Origin: CAJQQK01 sp963696075
Lineage (GTDB): Bacteria > Pseudomonadota > Alphaproteobacteria > Rhizobiales > Hyphomicrobiaceae
DNA: 64,000 bases
Assembly (NCBI GenBank): GCA_963696075.1
Contig: CAVOJD010000009.1
Span: 124,001 to 188,000 of the forward strand
Direction: 5' to 3'
The notes under the pieces were generated by a model. It had not been told where the DNA came from. It worked only from the letters and a program-made list of their open reading frames with translations, and ran no database searches. Position 1 is the first letter of the stretch; the number at the start of each line of letters is the position of its first letter. Below, one piece after another: positions 56,074-64,000 of the stretch. The translations under genes were made by a program, and so were the position numbers.

Positions 56074-56940
56074 ATGGCTGATTACGACCGCAGTGTTGAG
56101 GATATGGGCAATGTGGTGTCGCTTGAGCATGTCAATACGCGGGTGCCGGACCAGCATCTCGCCACAGCGTTCTATGTGAGCGGATTGGGGCTGACGCGCG
56201 ACCCGTTCATCATGACGGGCACGACGAACATGTGGATCAATGCGGGCCGCAGTCAGTTTCATCTGCCGACCGGTGAGGCGCAGGTGGTGCGGGGCGCGTC
56301 GGGTCTTGTGATCGAGGGGCGGGCGAGCCTGATTGAGCGGCTCGGCTCGGTCGAAGGGCTGCTCGCCGGCACGCGGTTTGCCTGGCGCGAGGCGGGGGAA
56401 ACGGTTGAGGTGACGTGCCCGTGGGGCAATCTGATCAAGGTGCACGAGCCCGGGGCCCAATTCGGCGCCATGCGGCTCGGGATGCCCTACGTCGAATTCG
56501 ATGTGCCGGTCGGGACGGCGGCGGGGATCGTGCGGTTCTATGAGGAGGTGCTGGCGACCCGGGCAACTCTTTCACTCAGCGATGGGGGGCCTGCTGCCCG
56601 CGTTTCGGTTGGCGATGGGCAGAGCCTGATCTTCCGTGAGAGCGACAAGGAGGCGCCGGCGTTCGATGGGCACCACATTGCGATCTATCTGGCGGATTTC
56701 TCCGGGCCCTATAACAAGCTTCTCGAGCGCGAGCTGATCACGGAGGAAAGCGACCAGCACCAGTATCGCTTCCTCGACATCGTCGATCCCGACAGCGGCA
56801 CCGCGCTGTTCCGTCTGGAGCACGAGGTGCGCTCGATGCGCCATCCGATGTATGCGCGTCCGCTGATCAATCGCAATCCGGCGATGAATAATCGCAATTA
56901 CGTTCCGGGATATCAGGAAGCGGCCTGGTCGTTGGCGTGA
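56074..56940 (+). CDS. Double VOC-domain protein (glyoxalase/extradiol dioxygenase fold)
   Basis: The 288-residue product from ATG 56074 has two vicinal-oxygen-chelate modules: the first from VSLEHVNTRVPDQHLATAFY to about residue 140, the second from MPYVEFDVPVGTAAGIVRFY to about 260 with HHIAIYLADFSGPY. VOC proteins include extradiol dioxygenases, glyoxalases and lyases; the sequence does not settle which. It follows the DszC-like gene after 65 bases and is the last of the set, perhaps acting on the oxidised product. Confidence 0.88.
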   Translation: MADYDRSVEDMGNVVSLEHVNTRVPDQHLATAFYVSGLGLTRDPFIMTGTTNMWINAGRSQFHLPTGEAQVVRGASGLVIEGRASLIERLGSVEGLLAGTRFAWREAGETVEVTCPWGNLIKVHEPGAQFGAMRLGMPYVEFDVPVGTAAGIVRFYEEVLATRATLSLSDGGPAARVSVGDGQSLIFRESDKEAPAFDGHHIAIYLADFSGPYNKLLERELITEESDQHQYRFLDIVDPDSGTALFRLEHEVRSMRHPMYARPLINRNPAMNNRNYVPGYQEAAWSLA

Positions 56941-56954
56941 CGGTCTGTAGTGCG

Positions 56955-58091
56955 TCAGTCTGCGGCGCGTTTGCCGGCTATGGACTTCAGGGTTTCGTAG
57001 AGGCGCGGGTGGCGGCGAACCTGCGATTTGACGCCCTCGATCACGGTCGTGCGGCCGAGGTGGAAGCGGCCGCGTACCGTTAGCGGCAGCGTGAGGTCAT
57101 ACAAGGGGCGGTGCTCGACGGCGAAGGCGTCCTTGTAGGCATAATCCCCGGTCGTGAAATCGAAGGTGCGGACGCCGTCGGCAAAAAGGGCCTGGATGGT
57201 CTGGTCGATGACGAGGCGGCCTGGGGAGCATTGCGGCCAGTTCTCGAAATCCTGGGCCATGCGCACCATGGCGAATGTCGAGGCGACGCGCAGGCCGATG
57301 AGGCCGGCAACAAGGCGATCGGGTCCATCGCGCAAAACCGTGAATGAGACGTCTCCGGCGGCGAGGCCTTCGCGGATCAGGGCGCGGTAGAAGGCGCGAT
57401 AGGGATCATCCTTCAGCAGGTAGGTGTGATTGAGTTCCGCGATGCGCCGTTCGTGGAGCGCTTCGAGGTCGGGCAGCAGGCCCAGCGCCTCGTCGACGTC
57501 GCGGATGGTCTCGAAGCGGGCATCATCGGCATCACGCTCGAAGACGCGCCAACTGCGCTCGAGTTCCTTGCGCACCTTCTTTGCCAGACGCTTGCGGCGA
57601 TAGTCCTCCCAGGTGCCGTCGATGGTGAGCACGTTGGCGTTGAGGAGGGAGAGGGTTGCGCGGGGTTGGTTTGCGAACGGGTTTGGGGCGCCGTGGAGTT
57701 CGGCGGGCATCTTGGCGAGATGAAGGATGTCGGCGCCGGTGATGCGGGTTGGCAGCTGGGCCAGGATCTCATCGACGTCATGAGAGGTAAGCTCAGCGCC
57801 GGGAGCGAACAGGGGCGTGTTGTAATCGGTGATGGAGAGATCCGCGAAGGCTGCAACGGTCAGATCGCCCTGGTGGTGCTTGATGAGCGGCAGGGCTGCG
57901 ATCGTTTTATTCGTTGTCGCGTCAACGATTTCGAGGGGGAGCGCGGTGACGTCATCGCGCTCAGGTAGGGTGTCGTACCAGGCGTCGAGCCAGGGGGTGG
58001 CCTGGAAGGGGGTTGGCTGGTTGTGGCGATGAGGATCGAGACGGCATCGAAGCTCACGCCAGGAGGGCGCGATGCGGACGTCGAGCGGCAT
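56955..58091 (-). CDS. CelD/BcsL-type GNAT acyltransferase
   Basis: The 378-residue product from ATG 58091 belongs to the GNAT branch seen in cellulose- and exopolysaccharide-linked CelD/BcsL proteins. The N-terminal half carries PFQATPWLDAWYDTLPE and a basic segment RKRLAKKVRKELERS; the C-terminal half holds the acetyltransferase core with RALIREGLAAGDVSFTVLR, FAMVRMAQDFENWPQCSPGR and FDFTTGDYAYKDAFA. The acyl donor and acceptor are unknown. It starts 16 bases after the JmjC-like gene, so the two form an operon. It ends 14 bases from the convergent VOC gene. Confidence 0.9.
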   Translation of the reverse strand: MPLDVRIAPSWRELRCRLDPHRHNQPTPFQATPWLDAWYDTLPERDDVTALPLEIVDATTNKTIAALPLIKHHQGDLTVAAFADLSITDYNTPLFAPGAELTSHDVDEILAQLPTRITGADILHLAKMPAELHGAPNPFANQPRATLSLLNANVLTIDGTWEDYRRKRLAKKVRKELERSWRVFERDADDARFETIRDVDEALGLLPDLEALHERRIAELNHTYLLKDDPYRAFYRALIREGLAAGDVSFTVLRDGPDRLVAGLIGLRVASTFAMVRMAQDFENWPQCSPGRLVIDQTIQALFADGVRTFDFTTGDYAYKDAFAVEHRPLYDLTLPLTVRGRFHLGRTTVIEGVKSQVRRHPRLYETLKSIAGKRAAD

Positions 58092-58107
58092 TTGTGCCCC
58101 CTTCGCC

Positions 58108-59034
58108 TTACTCGGCCGCAGTCTGGTGAGCGGGACGGATTTTCTTGTCGTCCTCGACTGTGAATTCGATCGGCTTCTTGGCAGTTCGCACTTTCTGGAG
58201 CCAACCGGTGCGCTGGGTGACGGCGTTGAGGGCGCGCTTTGCGAGGAAGGTGGGACCGGATCTCGCCCGCCCGGTCGGCGCCATGCCGAAGCGGTGGCGG
58301 AGCGTGCCGTTGGCCATGTTGACGACATGGCTCGCGCGGGCATCGCTGGCCCAGTATTCGCTCGTCATGGAAACGTTGACGCAATCCTCGTTCTGGACCC
58401 GGTGTGGCGCGTTCAAAGGCCAATGCAACATTTGGCCGGGCTCCAGGTCGAAGGTCAGCGCGTGTTCGTCGTACCAAGGCTCATAGGCGAGATCGACTTC
58501 CTTCTCGAAGATCGCGATGCGCTCGAGATCTTCGCCGGACAGGAAGGGCTCGGTATTGGGGTAGAGCCAGATTTTCTTGCGCCCGCGGATCTGCCAGAGC
58601 GACTGATTGGGCAGGTCGGAATGATAGTAGACCTGGGCATTGGGCGAGGAGATGAGGATGCCGATCGAGGGCATGCGAAGATCGCTCTGGCCGGTGCGGG
58701 CTTCGATCTCTTCGAACATGTCGCGGAGAAGCTCGCGGTAGCGGGGATCAACGGCATCGGTGCGGCGCAGGTTGAGCCAGAGGCGACCAGCGGCGACGGC
58801 GTCATACATGGCCTGGCCGTCGAGATTGGCGAACTCGCCTTCCTTCCAGAACCGTTCATCACCGGCGCCCATGTGGATGATGCTGTAGTGCTCTCGCGGA
58901 TAATGCGAGATGAGGTCGATCAGGGCCTCGTGGGAGAACAGGGGCGACTGGTGGAGGGGGTGGGTGAGGCGGATCGGATGACGGCCCCAAAGACGGGCGT
59001 GGTGATCCTTCCAATCGGTGAAGATCGCGGACAT
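58108..59034 (-). CDS. JmjC-like (cupin-8) Fe(II)/2-oxoglutarate oxygenase
   Basis: The 308-residue product has a cupin core with an HxD motif at His138-Asp140 (VYYHSDLPNQ), basic residues in RGRKKIWLYPN that could bind 2-oxoglutarate, and a distal His211 (LNAPHRVQN). This is the JmjC-like hydroxylase pattern. Around it are GAGDERFWKEGEFANLDG and a basic C-terminal tail. Members hydroxylate proteins or small molecules. It heads the operon with the GNAT-type gene. Confidence 0.85.
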   Translation of the reverse strand: MSAIFTDWKDHHARLWGRHPIRLTHPLHQSPLFSHEALIDLISHYPREHYSIIHMGAGDERFWKEGEFANLDGQAMYDAVAAGRLWLNLRRTDAVDPRYRELLRDMFEEIEARTGQSDLRMPSIGILISSPNAQVYYHSDLPNQSLWQIRGRKKIWLYPNTEPFLSGEDLERIAIFEKEVDLAYEPWYDEHALTFDLEPGQMLHWPLNAPHRVQNEDCVNVSMTSEYWASDARASHVVNMANGTLRHRFGMAPTGRARSGPTFLAKRALNAVTQRTGWLQKVRTAKKPIEFTVEDDKKIRPAHQTAAE

Positions 59035-59165
59035 GGCGGCAGGTTACTCTGCGGATACTCGAGTTGATGGCAAAGAGGGACGCATCGCTGCGTGTTGCGA
59101 TGTATCCGCCATTTGGCTAGCAGACATAATGCTCAGGCGCGATAAAAACTTAATAAGTGCGACAA

Positions 59166-59190
59166 CGCCGGCACGAATGTCGCGCCGGCG
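59166..59190. terminator. Hairpin between msrA and the JmjC-like gene
   Basis: The stem CGCCGGC/GCCGGCG (59166-59172 with 59184-59190) lies 55 bases past the end of msrA. No T-run follows directly. Confidence 0.35.
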
Positions 59191-59244
59191 TGAGGCTGGA
59201 GATGGTCGATTGGGCGGAGGGTCCGGGTTCGAGCGTTTGCCTGA

Positions 59245-59868
59245 TCAGCTTTTCGCGTCTTTGCCCCAGATCGCCTTCAGGCGATCGTCGCGGCGGCAGC
59301 CGATGCGGTAGCGCCAGTAGTGGGAGGGGTTCTTCTTGTAGAAGTCCTGGTGGTACTCCTCGGCAGGGGTAAAGTCGCCTGCTGGCGTGATCTCGACCAC
59401 GATCTTCTGGTCGAACCGGCCGCTGGTGTCGAGGGCGCGGCGGCTCTTCTTGGCGGTATCGGCCTGTTCGTCGGTGTGGGTGAAGATGGCCGGGCGGTAG
59501 TGATTGCCGCGGTCGCAGAACTGGCCGGTCCGGTCGAAGGGGTCGACATTGTGCCAGTAGTGCTCAAGCAGGTCGGCGAAGGTGACCTTGGCTGGATCAT
59601 AAGTGATCTGGACGACTTCGGTGTGGCCGGTGCCGCCGCGGCTGACCTGTTTGTAGGTCGGGTTTTTCAGGTGGCCGCCCATGAAGCCCGAAATCGTCTT
59701 CAGGACACCCGGGACTTTGTCGAAATCGGATTCGGTGCACCAGAAACAGCCTGAGCCGAAGGTTGCGACGGCGGTTTTCTCAGCCGCAGAGGCTGGTGTC
59801 GCGATGGCGAGGCCGAGAGCTGCGGCCATGGTCAGCGAGCGTAGCAGGTGTCCAAATGCTTTCATCAT
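59245..59868 (-). CDS. msrA: Exported peptide-methionine (S)-S-oxide reductase MsrA
   Basis: MsrA reduces the S form of methionine sulfoxide in proteins. The 207-residue product carries an N-terminal signal peptide (LTMAAALGLAIATPASAAE), so it should act in the periplasm. The active site is GCFWCTE with Cys41, followed by SGFMGG, YDPAKVTFADLLEHYWHNVDP and QFCDRG. The C-terminal EEYHQDFYKKNPSHY is typical. It lies 75 bases downstream of msrB on the same strand. Confidence 0.95.
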   Translation of the reverse strand: MMKAFGHLLRSLTMAAALGLAIATPASAAEKTAVATFGSGCFWCTESDFDKVPGVLKTISGFMGGHLKNPTYKQVSRGGTGHTEVVQITYDPAKVTFADLLEHYWHNVDPFDRTGQFCDRGNHYRPAIFTHTDEQADTAKKSRRALDTSGRFDQKIVVEITPAGDFTPAEEYHQDFYKKNPSHYWRYRIGCRRDDRLKAIWGKDAKS

Positions 59869-59943
59869 GGTGTCGGTCCGGTCTGGGTCGGGATGGATGA
59901 ATTGCCGAGGCGGGTTTGGGCCGGTTGTGCGTGAAGAGCAGCG

Positions 59944-60450
59944 TTATCCGGTGGTGTCGGCGACGAATTTGAGGGCGACACCGTTGATGCAGTGACGCTT
60001 GCCGGTGGGGGGCGGGCCGTCGTTGAAGATGTGACCAAGGTGGCCACCGCAGCGGTTGCAATGGACCTCGGTGCGCGGGTAGCCGATCAGATAGTCGGTC
60101 GTGGTGCCGACGGCGTTGTCATCGACGGCGGCCCAGAAGCTCGGCCAGCCGGTGCGGCTGTCGTATTTCGTCTTCGAGGAATAGAGCGGCAGGTCACAGC
60201 CGGCGCAGTGATAGAGGCCGGCCGCCTTGTTGTCGTTCAAGGGCGACGTGAAGGGGCGCTCGGTGCCGTGCTTGCGCAAGACCTGGAATTGCTGCTCGGT
60301 CAGGATCTTGCGCCATTCCTCGTCGGTGCGCGTGATCTCAAAGGTTTTGGCTTTGGCTTGCTTGGCCTTGGCGGAGGGGCGGGTGAAGGCCCAGGCGCCG
60401 ACCAGGGCGGCGGCGGTTCCGGCCAGAAGGAGAGTGCGTCGCGATTGCAT
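59944..60450 (-). CDS. msrB: Exported peptide-methionine (R)-S-oxide reductase MsrB
   Basis: MsrB reduces the R form of methionine sulfoxide. The 168-residue product from ATG 60450 begins with a twin-arginine type signal (SRRTLLLAGTAAALVGA). Zinc-binding cysteines are Cys82/Cys85 (CAGC) and Cys131/Cys134 (CNRC). The catalytic Cys154 is in KRHCINGVAL. GWPSFW is typical. With msrA it forms an exported repair pair. The reductant for the periplasm is not encoded here. Confidence 0.95.
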   Translation of the reverse strand: MQSRRTLLLAGTAAALVGAWAFTRPSAKAKQAKAKTFEITRTDEEWRKILTEQQFQVLRKHGTERPFTSPLNDNKAAGLYHCAGCDLPLYSSKTKYDSRTGWPSFWAAVDDNAVGTTTDYLIGYPRTEVHCNRCGGHLGHIFNDGPPPTGKRHCINGVALKFVADTTG

Positions 60451-60587
60451 GACAAAACCCAAGCTTTTCGAATGGAGAGAGGCTTTCCTACAAATGGTAA
60501 TATAGCGCAAATACGGGCCGGAGGTGAGAGCGCTGGCTTCACTTCCCCTCACACTCGCGTCATTGGCTTGGGCCGGGGGCCGGCAAT

Positions 60588-61301
60588 TCAAGCGCTGACG
60601 GGGATTTTCCGGTCCAATTCGATGCCTTGAGCGGTGAGGGTGCAGCGATAAGCCAGCGCCTCGACGCCGGCGGCGTGGGCGGCATCGAAGGCTGCGCCGT
60701 AGTCCGGATCAATGTCGCGGGCGAGGGTGAGACGGGTCGCATCGGCGCGCTGGACGAGGAAGAGCATCACGGCGCGGTGACCGTCGCGGACCATCTGGGC
60801 CAGTTCGCCAAGATGCTTGGCGCCGCGGGTGGTGACGGAATCGGGAAATTCGGCCAGCCCCTTCTCGCGCATGAAATGGACGTTCTTGATCTCGACGTAG
60901 CAGTTTCCTTTGCGGGGGTCTTCGAGGAGGATGTCGATGCGGCTGTTGTGGCCATATTTGACCTCGCGACGCTGTGAGGCGTAGCCCTTGAGGGGGGCGA
61001 TGCGGCTGGTCTCGATGGCCTCGGAGACGATACGGTTCGGCAGGCCGGTATTGATGCCAACGATCGTGGGTCCCGCGCCGGCGTCGTGCTCGACCATTTC
61101 CCAGGTGTGGCGGTATTTGCGGGTCGGGCTGTCGCTTTCGGAAAGCCAGATGCTGGCGCCGGGGGTGACGAGGCCCTTCATGGAACCGGTGTTGGCGCAC
61201 GTCGCGGTGATGGTGGTGCCGTCTTCCAGTTCGACATCACACAAAAAGCGCTTATAGCGTTTGATCAGGCGCCCGCGTATCAGCGGTGTTGGGAAATCCA
61301 T
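60588..61301 (-). CDS. sfsA: SfsA family DNA-binding protein
   Basis: The 237-residue product from ATG 61301 matches SfsA: LIRGRLIKRYKRFLCDVEL, then CANTGSMKGL, SPTRKYRHTWEMVE and a PD-(D/E)xK-like core with Asp123 (NSRIDILL), Glu137 and Lys139 (YVEIKN). SfsA of E. coli was named for stimulation of maltose metabolism and binds DNA; its biochemical role remains unsettled. It is divergent from the CinA-like gene, 110 bases apart, a common pairing in Rhizobiales. Confidence 0.94.
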   Translation of the reverse strand: MDFPTPLIRGRLIKRYKRFLCDVELEDGTTITATCANTGSMKGLVTPGASIWLSESDSPTRKYRHTWEMVEHDAGAGPTIVGINTGLPNRIVSEAIETSRIAPLKGYASQRREVKYGHNSRIDILLEDPRKGNCYVEIKNVHFMREKGLAEFPDSVTTRGAKHLGELAQMVRDGHRAVMLFLVQRADATRLTLARDIDPDYGAAFDAAHAAGVEALAYRCTLTAQGIELDRKIPVSA

Positions 61302-61411
61302 CAGTCTGCTCGCAGTGGCGGGAGGGAACGGTGGTGGACTAAACACCAAATGGCGGACAGGTGCGCAAGTGATTGACGTGCCGGGAGGCATTGAAATGGG
61401 GAGAAATCCAG

Positions 61412-62170
61412 ATGGATGAGAGCGGCGGCGAGGCACAGGACGTCACGGCAGCGGTTTTGGTGATCGGGGACGAGATCCTGTCCGGGCGGACGAAGGACAA
61501 AAATATCGGCTACATCGCCGATCACTGCACGAGTATCGGGATCGCGCTCAAAGAGGTGCGGATTGTTCCCGATGAACCGGACGAAATCGTCGCTGCCGTC
61601 AATGCGCTCAGGGCCAAATACACCTACGTCTTCACCACCGGTGGGATCGGGCCGACGCACGACGACATCACGGCCGACTGCATCGCAGCCGCGTTCGGCG
61701 TGCCGATCGATGTCGATCAGCGTGCGCTCGATCTGATGTTGCCGCACTATGAGAAGCGCGGAGTGGAAGTGACCCCGGCGAGGCTGCGCATGGCGCGCAT
61801 CCCGGAAGGCGCTGACCTCGTCGAGAACTCGATCTCGGTCGCGCCCGGCTTCATGATCGGCAACGTCATCACGATGGCCGGCATTCCCAACGTCATGCAC
61901 GTGATGCTCGATGCGGTGACGCCGCGCCTCAAGAAGGGGCGGATGATGCATTCGAACGCGATTGATCTTAACCATCCGGAGGGGACGGTTGCGGATCTGC
62001 TCAAGGCGCATCAGGAGGCGTATCAGGATGTCGCGATGGGGAGTTATCCAACGATCCGGGATAATCGGCCGTGTACCCAGCTTGTGCTGCGCTCGACGGA
62101 CGCCGAGCGGCTCGAGACGGCGACGGATGAACTGAAGCGGAAGCTCGATGAGAAGGGGTATCTCAGTTAA
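61412..62170 (+). CDS. CinA-type molybdopterin-binding domain protein
   Basis: The 252-residue product from ATG 61412 has the MoCF_biosynth fold: VLVIGDEILSGRTKDKN at about 16-32 and GGIGPTHDDITAD at 77-89. It lacks the C-terminal amidohydrolase part of full CinA, so it is the short form often seen in Alphaproteobacteria beside sfsA. The biochemical role of the short form is not clear from sequence; related proteins act on NAD-linked nucleotides or molybdopterin. Confidence 0.92.
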   Translation: MDESGGEAQDVTAAVLVIGDEILSGRTKDKNIGYIADHCTSIGIALKEVRIVPDEPDEIVAAVNALRAKYTYVFTTGGIGPTHDDITADCIAAAFGVPIDVDQRALDLMLPHYEKRGVEVTPARLRMARIPEGADLVENSISVAPGFMIGNVITMAGIPNVMHVMLDAVTPRLKKGRMMHSNAIDLNHPEGTVADLLKAHQEAYQDVAMGSYPTIRDNRPCTQLVLRSTDAERLETATDELKRKLDEKGYLS

Positions 62171-62339
62171 TGAAATAGTCGAATTCACCGCAAGATCTTC
62201 AAGGTAACGTTAACCTTTTTGCAGGGTTCGAGTCGCAGTTCGAACTTATTTCCGGTGCATTCCCGCTCGGCCGGTGACCGTTTTTCGGTTGCCGGCTGAA
62301 TTGTGTCTGACGTTGTTCATTGCGTGACGGGGGTCATTC

Positions 62340-63515
62340 ATGACGAATGCCTGGGATACAACTTTTGCGTTCCTCAAGCCGCGGATGCTGGTGCGAGGAT
62401 TATTCTCTGCGGTGGTCGTGACGGGGTTGTCGGCTGCCATGGTTGGCGGGGTGGCACCGTCGGGTGCTGCCGCCAAGACGCCGGGTAAGACGTACTGCTT
62501 CTTAGGGGTTTGCCACCGGGTTCTGACGCTGGCACAGACCAGGGCGCGGGTCGGCAAGAAGGCGACGGCGCTTGCTTCCTATTATGATGATTGCCGCAAG
62601 GATCGCTTCAATCCGTGTGGGTTGACGTCGTCCGGGACAGTGTTTCGGCCGGGGGCCGCGGACAATGCCGCGAGCCCGATCTATCCCAACGGGACGAAGC
62701 TGCTGGTGTTCAATCCCTCGAATGGACGCGCCGCGGTGGTGCGCATCGACAATGCGGGTCCCTATTGGGGCGGGCGGACGCTTGATCTGTCGCGGGCGGC
62801 CGCAGACAAGCTCGGGTTCCGCGGGGCGGGGGTGGCGCGGCTGACCGTGAAGGTGGTCAAGGCGCCAACACCCAGCGAGGCACGATATCGGCGCATGCGG
62901 CGCTATGAGCCCGTTAAAGGGTTCCTCGGCCAGTTCGATGGGATCGCAGAGGCTGCTGCGGCGGCGGGTTATGCGGCCCGTGTCATGACGGCAAGTTTGG
63001 GGGATGACCCCAACTGGGCGGGGTATGCCGCGAAGGCTGCGCCCGTGCTGCCCATCATGCTCGCGGCAGCGCCGGCGCCGTTGCCGGTGAAGCCTGGGCC
63101 TGCGTTCAAGCGTGATATCCGCAAGCTTGCATCCGAGGCGCGAGAGCGCCGCCTTGCGATTGCGCGCAAGCGGCGGGAAGCGGCGCGGCGGTTGGCTGTT
63201 GCGCAGGCGAAGGCTGCTGAAGAGGCGAAGGCTGCGGAACGGCGCCGCGTGGCGGCGGTTGCGCGAAAGCAGCGCCCTGCCGTTCAGCGCAAGGCCGCAA
63301 CGCCCAAGGCAACTCCGGCCAAGCCACAGGTGGCTGCCGCGAAGCCGGCGAGTGACTCAGGGCAGACACAGCCGGCCCAGCGCACCGCCGCGACCGCGCA
63401 GCAACCGGCGTCTGCTGCGGCGGCCGCACCCGCCAGTGCGCCTGCGGCGCAGCCTGTCCGTCCGCGCACGGTGTGGCGGCGTGAGATCCTTGGCGTTGCG
63501 CAAAATGCCTCCTGA
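62340..63515 (+). CDS. RlpA-like double-psi beta-barrel protein with basic Ala-rich tail
   Basis: The 391-residue product has a signal sequence (SAVVVTGLSAAMVGG) and a barrel at about residues 75-170: ALASYYDDCRKDRFNPCGL, then YPNGTKLLVFNPSNGRAAVV, RIDNAGPY and GGRTLDLSRAAADKLGF. In lytic RlpA proteins the catalytic residues are the Glu of SGE, the His of AAH and the Asp of NDRGPF. Here these positions read SGT, AAS and DNAGPY. The C-terminal half is a long Ala/Lys/Arg-rich region with no SPOR domain. A binding role rather than wall cleavage is plausible. Confidence 0.85.
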   Translation: MTNAWDTTFAFLKPRMLVRGLFSAVVVTGLSAAMVGGVAPSGAAAKTPGKTYCFLGVCHRVLTLAQTRARVGKKATALASYYDDCRKDRFNPCGLTSSGTVFRPGAADNAASPIYPNGTKLLVFNPSNGRAAVVRIDNAGPYWGGRTLDLSRAAADKLGFRGAGVARLTVKVVKAPTPSEARYRRMRRYEPVKGFLGQFDGIAEAAAAAGYAARVMTASLGDDPNWAGYAAKAAPVLPIMLAAAPAPLPVKPGPAFKRDIRKLASEARERRLAIARKRREAARRLAVAQAKAAEEAKAAERRRVAAVARKQRPAVQRKAATPKATPAKPQVAAAKPASDSGQTQPAQRTAATAQQPASAAAAAPASAPAAQPVRPRTVWRREILGVAQNAS

Positions 63516-63539
63516 TTTGGGCAACGCCTGTCGCGCAGG

Positions 63540-64000
63540 TTACGGTTTCGTCGGCCAATAGCGCTTGCGGATCTCCTGCTTATAGAGCTTGCCGTTGGCT
63601 TCGCGGGGCAGGTGCGGGTCGAAGTCGATGGAGCGCGGGCATTTGACCGGGCTCAGGCGGGCCCGGCAGAAGGCGATCAGCTCGTTGGCCAGGGCGGCGC
63701 CGGCCTGGCCGGGGTCGGCTGGCTGCACGACGGCTTTGACCTCTTCGCCCAAATCGGGATTGGGCACGCCGATGACGGCAACGTCGTAGACGGCGGGGTG
63801 GGTCGCGAGCACGTTCTCGGCTTCCTGCGGATAGATATTGACGCCACCGGAGATGATCGTGAAGGCGCGCCGGTCGGTCAGGTAGAGGTAGTCGTCGTGG
63901 TCGACGTAGCCGATGTCGCCGAGGGTGCTCCAGCCGTGCTTGTTATAGGAGCTGGCGGTTTTTTCCGGATCGTTGTGATAGGCGAATTTCGGGCCGCCTT
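63540..64000 (-). CDS. AMP-forming acyl-CoA synthetase, C-terminal part (5' end outside window)
   Basis: The gene runs off the right edge; 153 residues are visible. They cover the end of the large domain, with GWSTLGDIGYVDHDDYLYLT and DRRAFTIISGGVNIYPQEAE, and the small C-terminal domain with VYDVAVIGVPNPDLGEEVKA and the catalytic Lys in PREANGKLYKQEI. This is the end of an ANL-family fatty or aromatic acyl-CoA ligase. It converges with the RlpA-like gene, 24 bases apart. The substrate cannot be told from this part. Confidence 0.9.
   Translation of the reverse strand, partial: GGPKFAYHNDPEKTASSYNKHGWSTLGDIGYVDHDDYLYLTDRRAFTIISGGVNIYPQEAENVLATHPAVYDVAVIGVPNPDLGEEVKAVVQPADPGQAGAALANELIAFCRARLSPVKCPRSIDFDPHLPREANGKLYKQEIRKRYWPTKP

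Noticed and set aside
62199..62222. Small inverted repeat before TTTTT after the CinA-like gene
   Set aside because: The stem is only five AT-rich base pairs with a bulge, too weak to call a terminator.

Overview
The window looks like a stretch of the core chromosome of an alphaproteobacterium of the order Hyphomicrobiales (Rhizobiales). The sequence is GC-rich. Several gene neighbourhoods point to this group: recG facing sdhE-mfd; pcm-tolC-popZ-valS; erpA-dgt-argS-SPOR-nagZ-scpA-scpB; porins with a short N-terminal coiled coil; and ExoR-like and EipA (DUF1134) envelope proteins. I cannot name the genus. No insertion sequence, prophage, integrase, CRISPR array or rRNA gene is visible. One tRNA gene (tRNA-Cys) is present.

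Layout. 1-7.4 kb: the end of a SPOR-type protein, then recG, sdhE and mfd. 7.5-12.1 kb: envelope proteins, namely a secreted protein of six cysteine-paired repeats, a YejA-type peptide-binding protein and an IalB-family protein. 12.1-16.3 kb: hspQ, an HpcH/HpaI (malyl-CoA lyase-like) enzyme, a lipid A acyltransferase and a frameshifted UbiH-type monooxygenase. 16.3-20.9 kb: two tandem porin paralogues, the first frameshifted, and a small secreted protein. 21-31.9 kb: an acyl-CoA synthetase, tRNA-Cys, pcm, two tandem TolC paralogues, popZ and valS. 31.9-35.7 kb: a frameshifted DUF2939 gene, an ExoR-like Sel1 protein, xthA and erpA. 35.8-43.6 kb: a tightly packed run dgt-argS-SPOR-nagZ-scpA-scpB. 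43.9-47.4 kb: small envelope proteins, a frameshifted EipA-type gene and an SLT transglycosylase.

47.6-59 kb is more accessory: a TauD-type dioxygenase, an EamA transporter, a YqjM-type ene-reductase, and a co-directional set of two luciferase-like flavin monooxygenases, a DszC-like flavoprotein and a double VOC protein. This set looks like a catabolic module for an organosulfur, organonitrogen or other xenobiotic substrate. It is followed by a JmjC-like oxygenase paired with a CelD-type acyltransferase. 59.2-64 kb: exported msrA and msrB, sfsA, a CinA-type domain protein, an RlpA-like barrel protein whose catalytic positions are replaced, and the C-terminal end of an acyl-CoA synthetase.

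Two points stand out. Four genes (ubiH-like, porin 1, DUF2939, eipA-like) are each broken by a single net frameshift while the downstream frame stays intact. This may reflect indel errors in the sequence rather than gene decay. The most novel-looking protein is the six-repeat secreted protein at 7518-8786, in which every repeat carries two cysteines about 25 residues apart.
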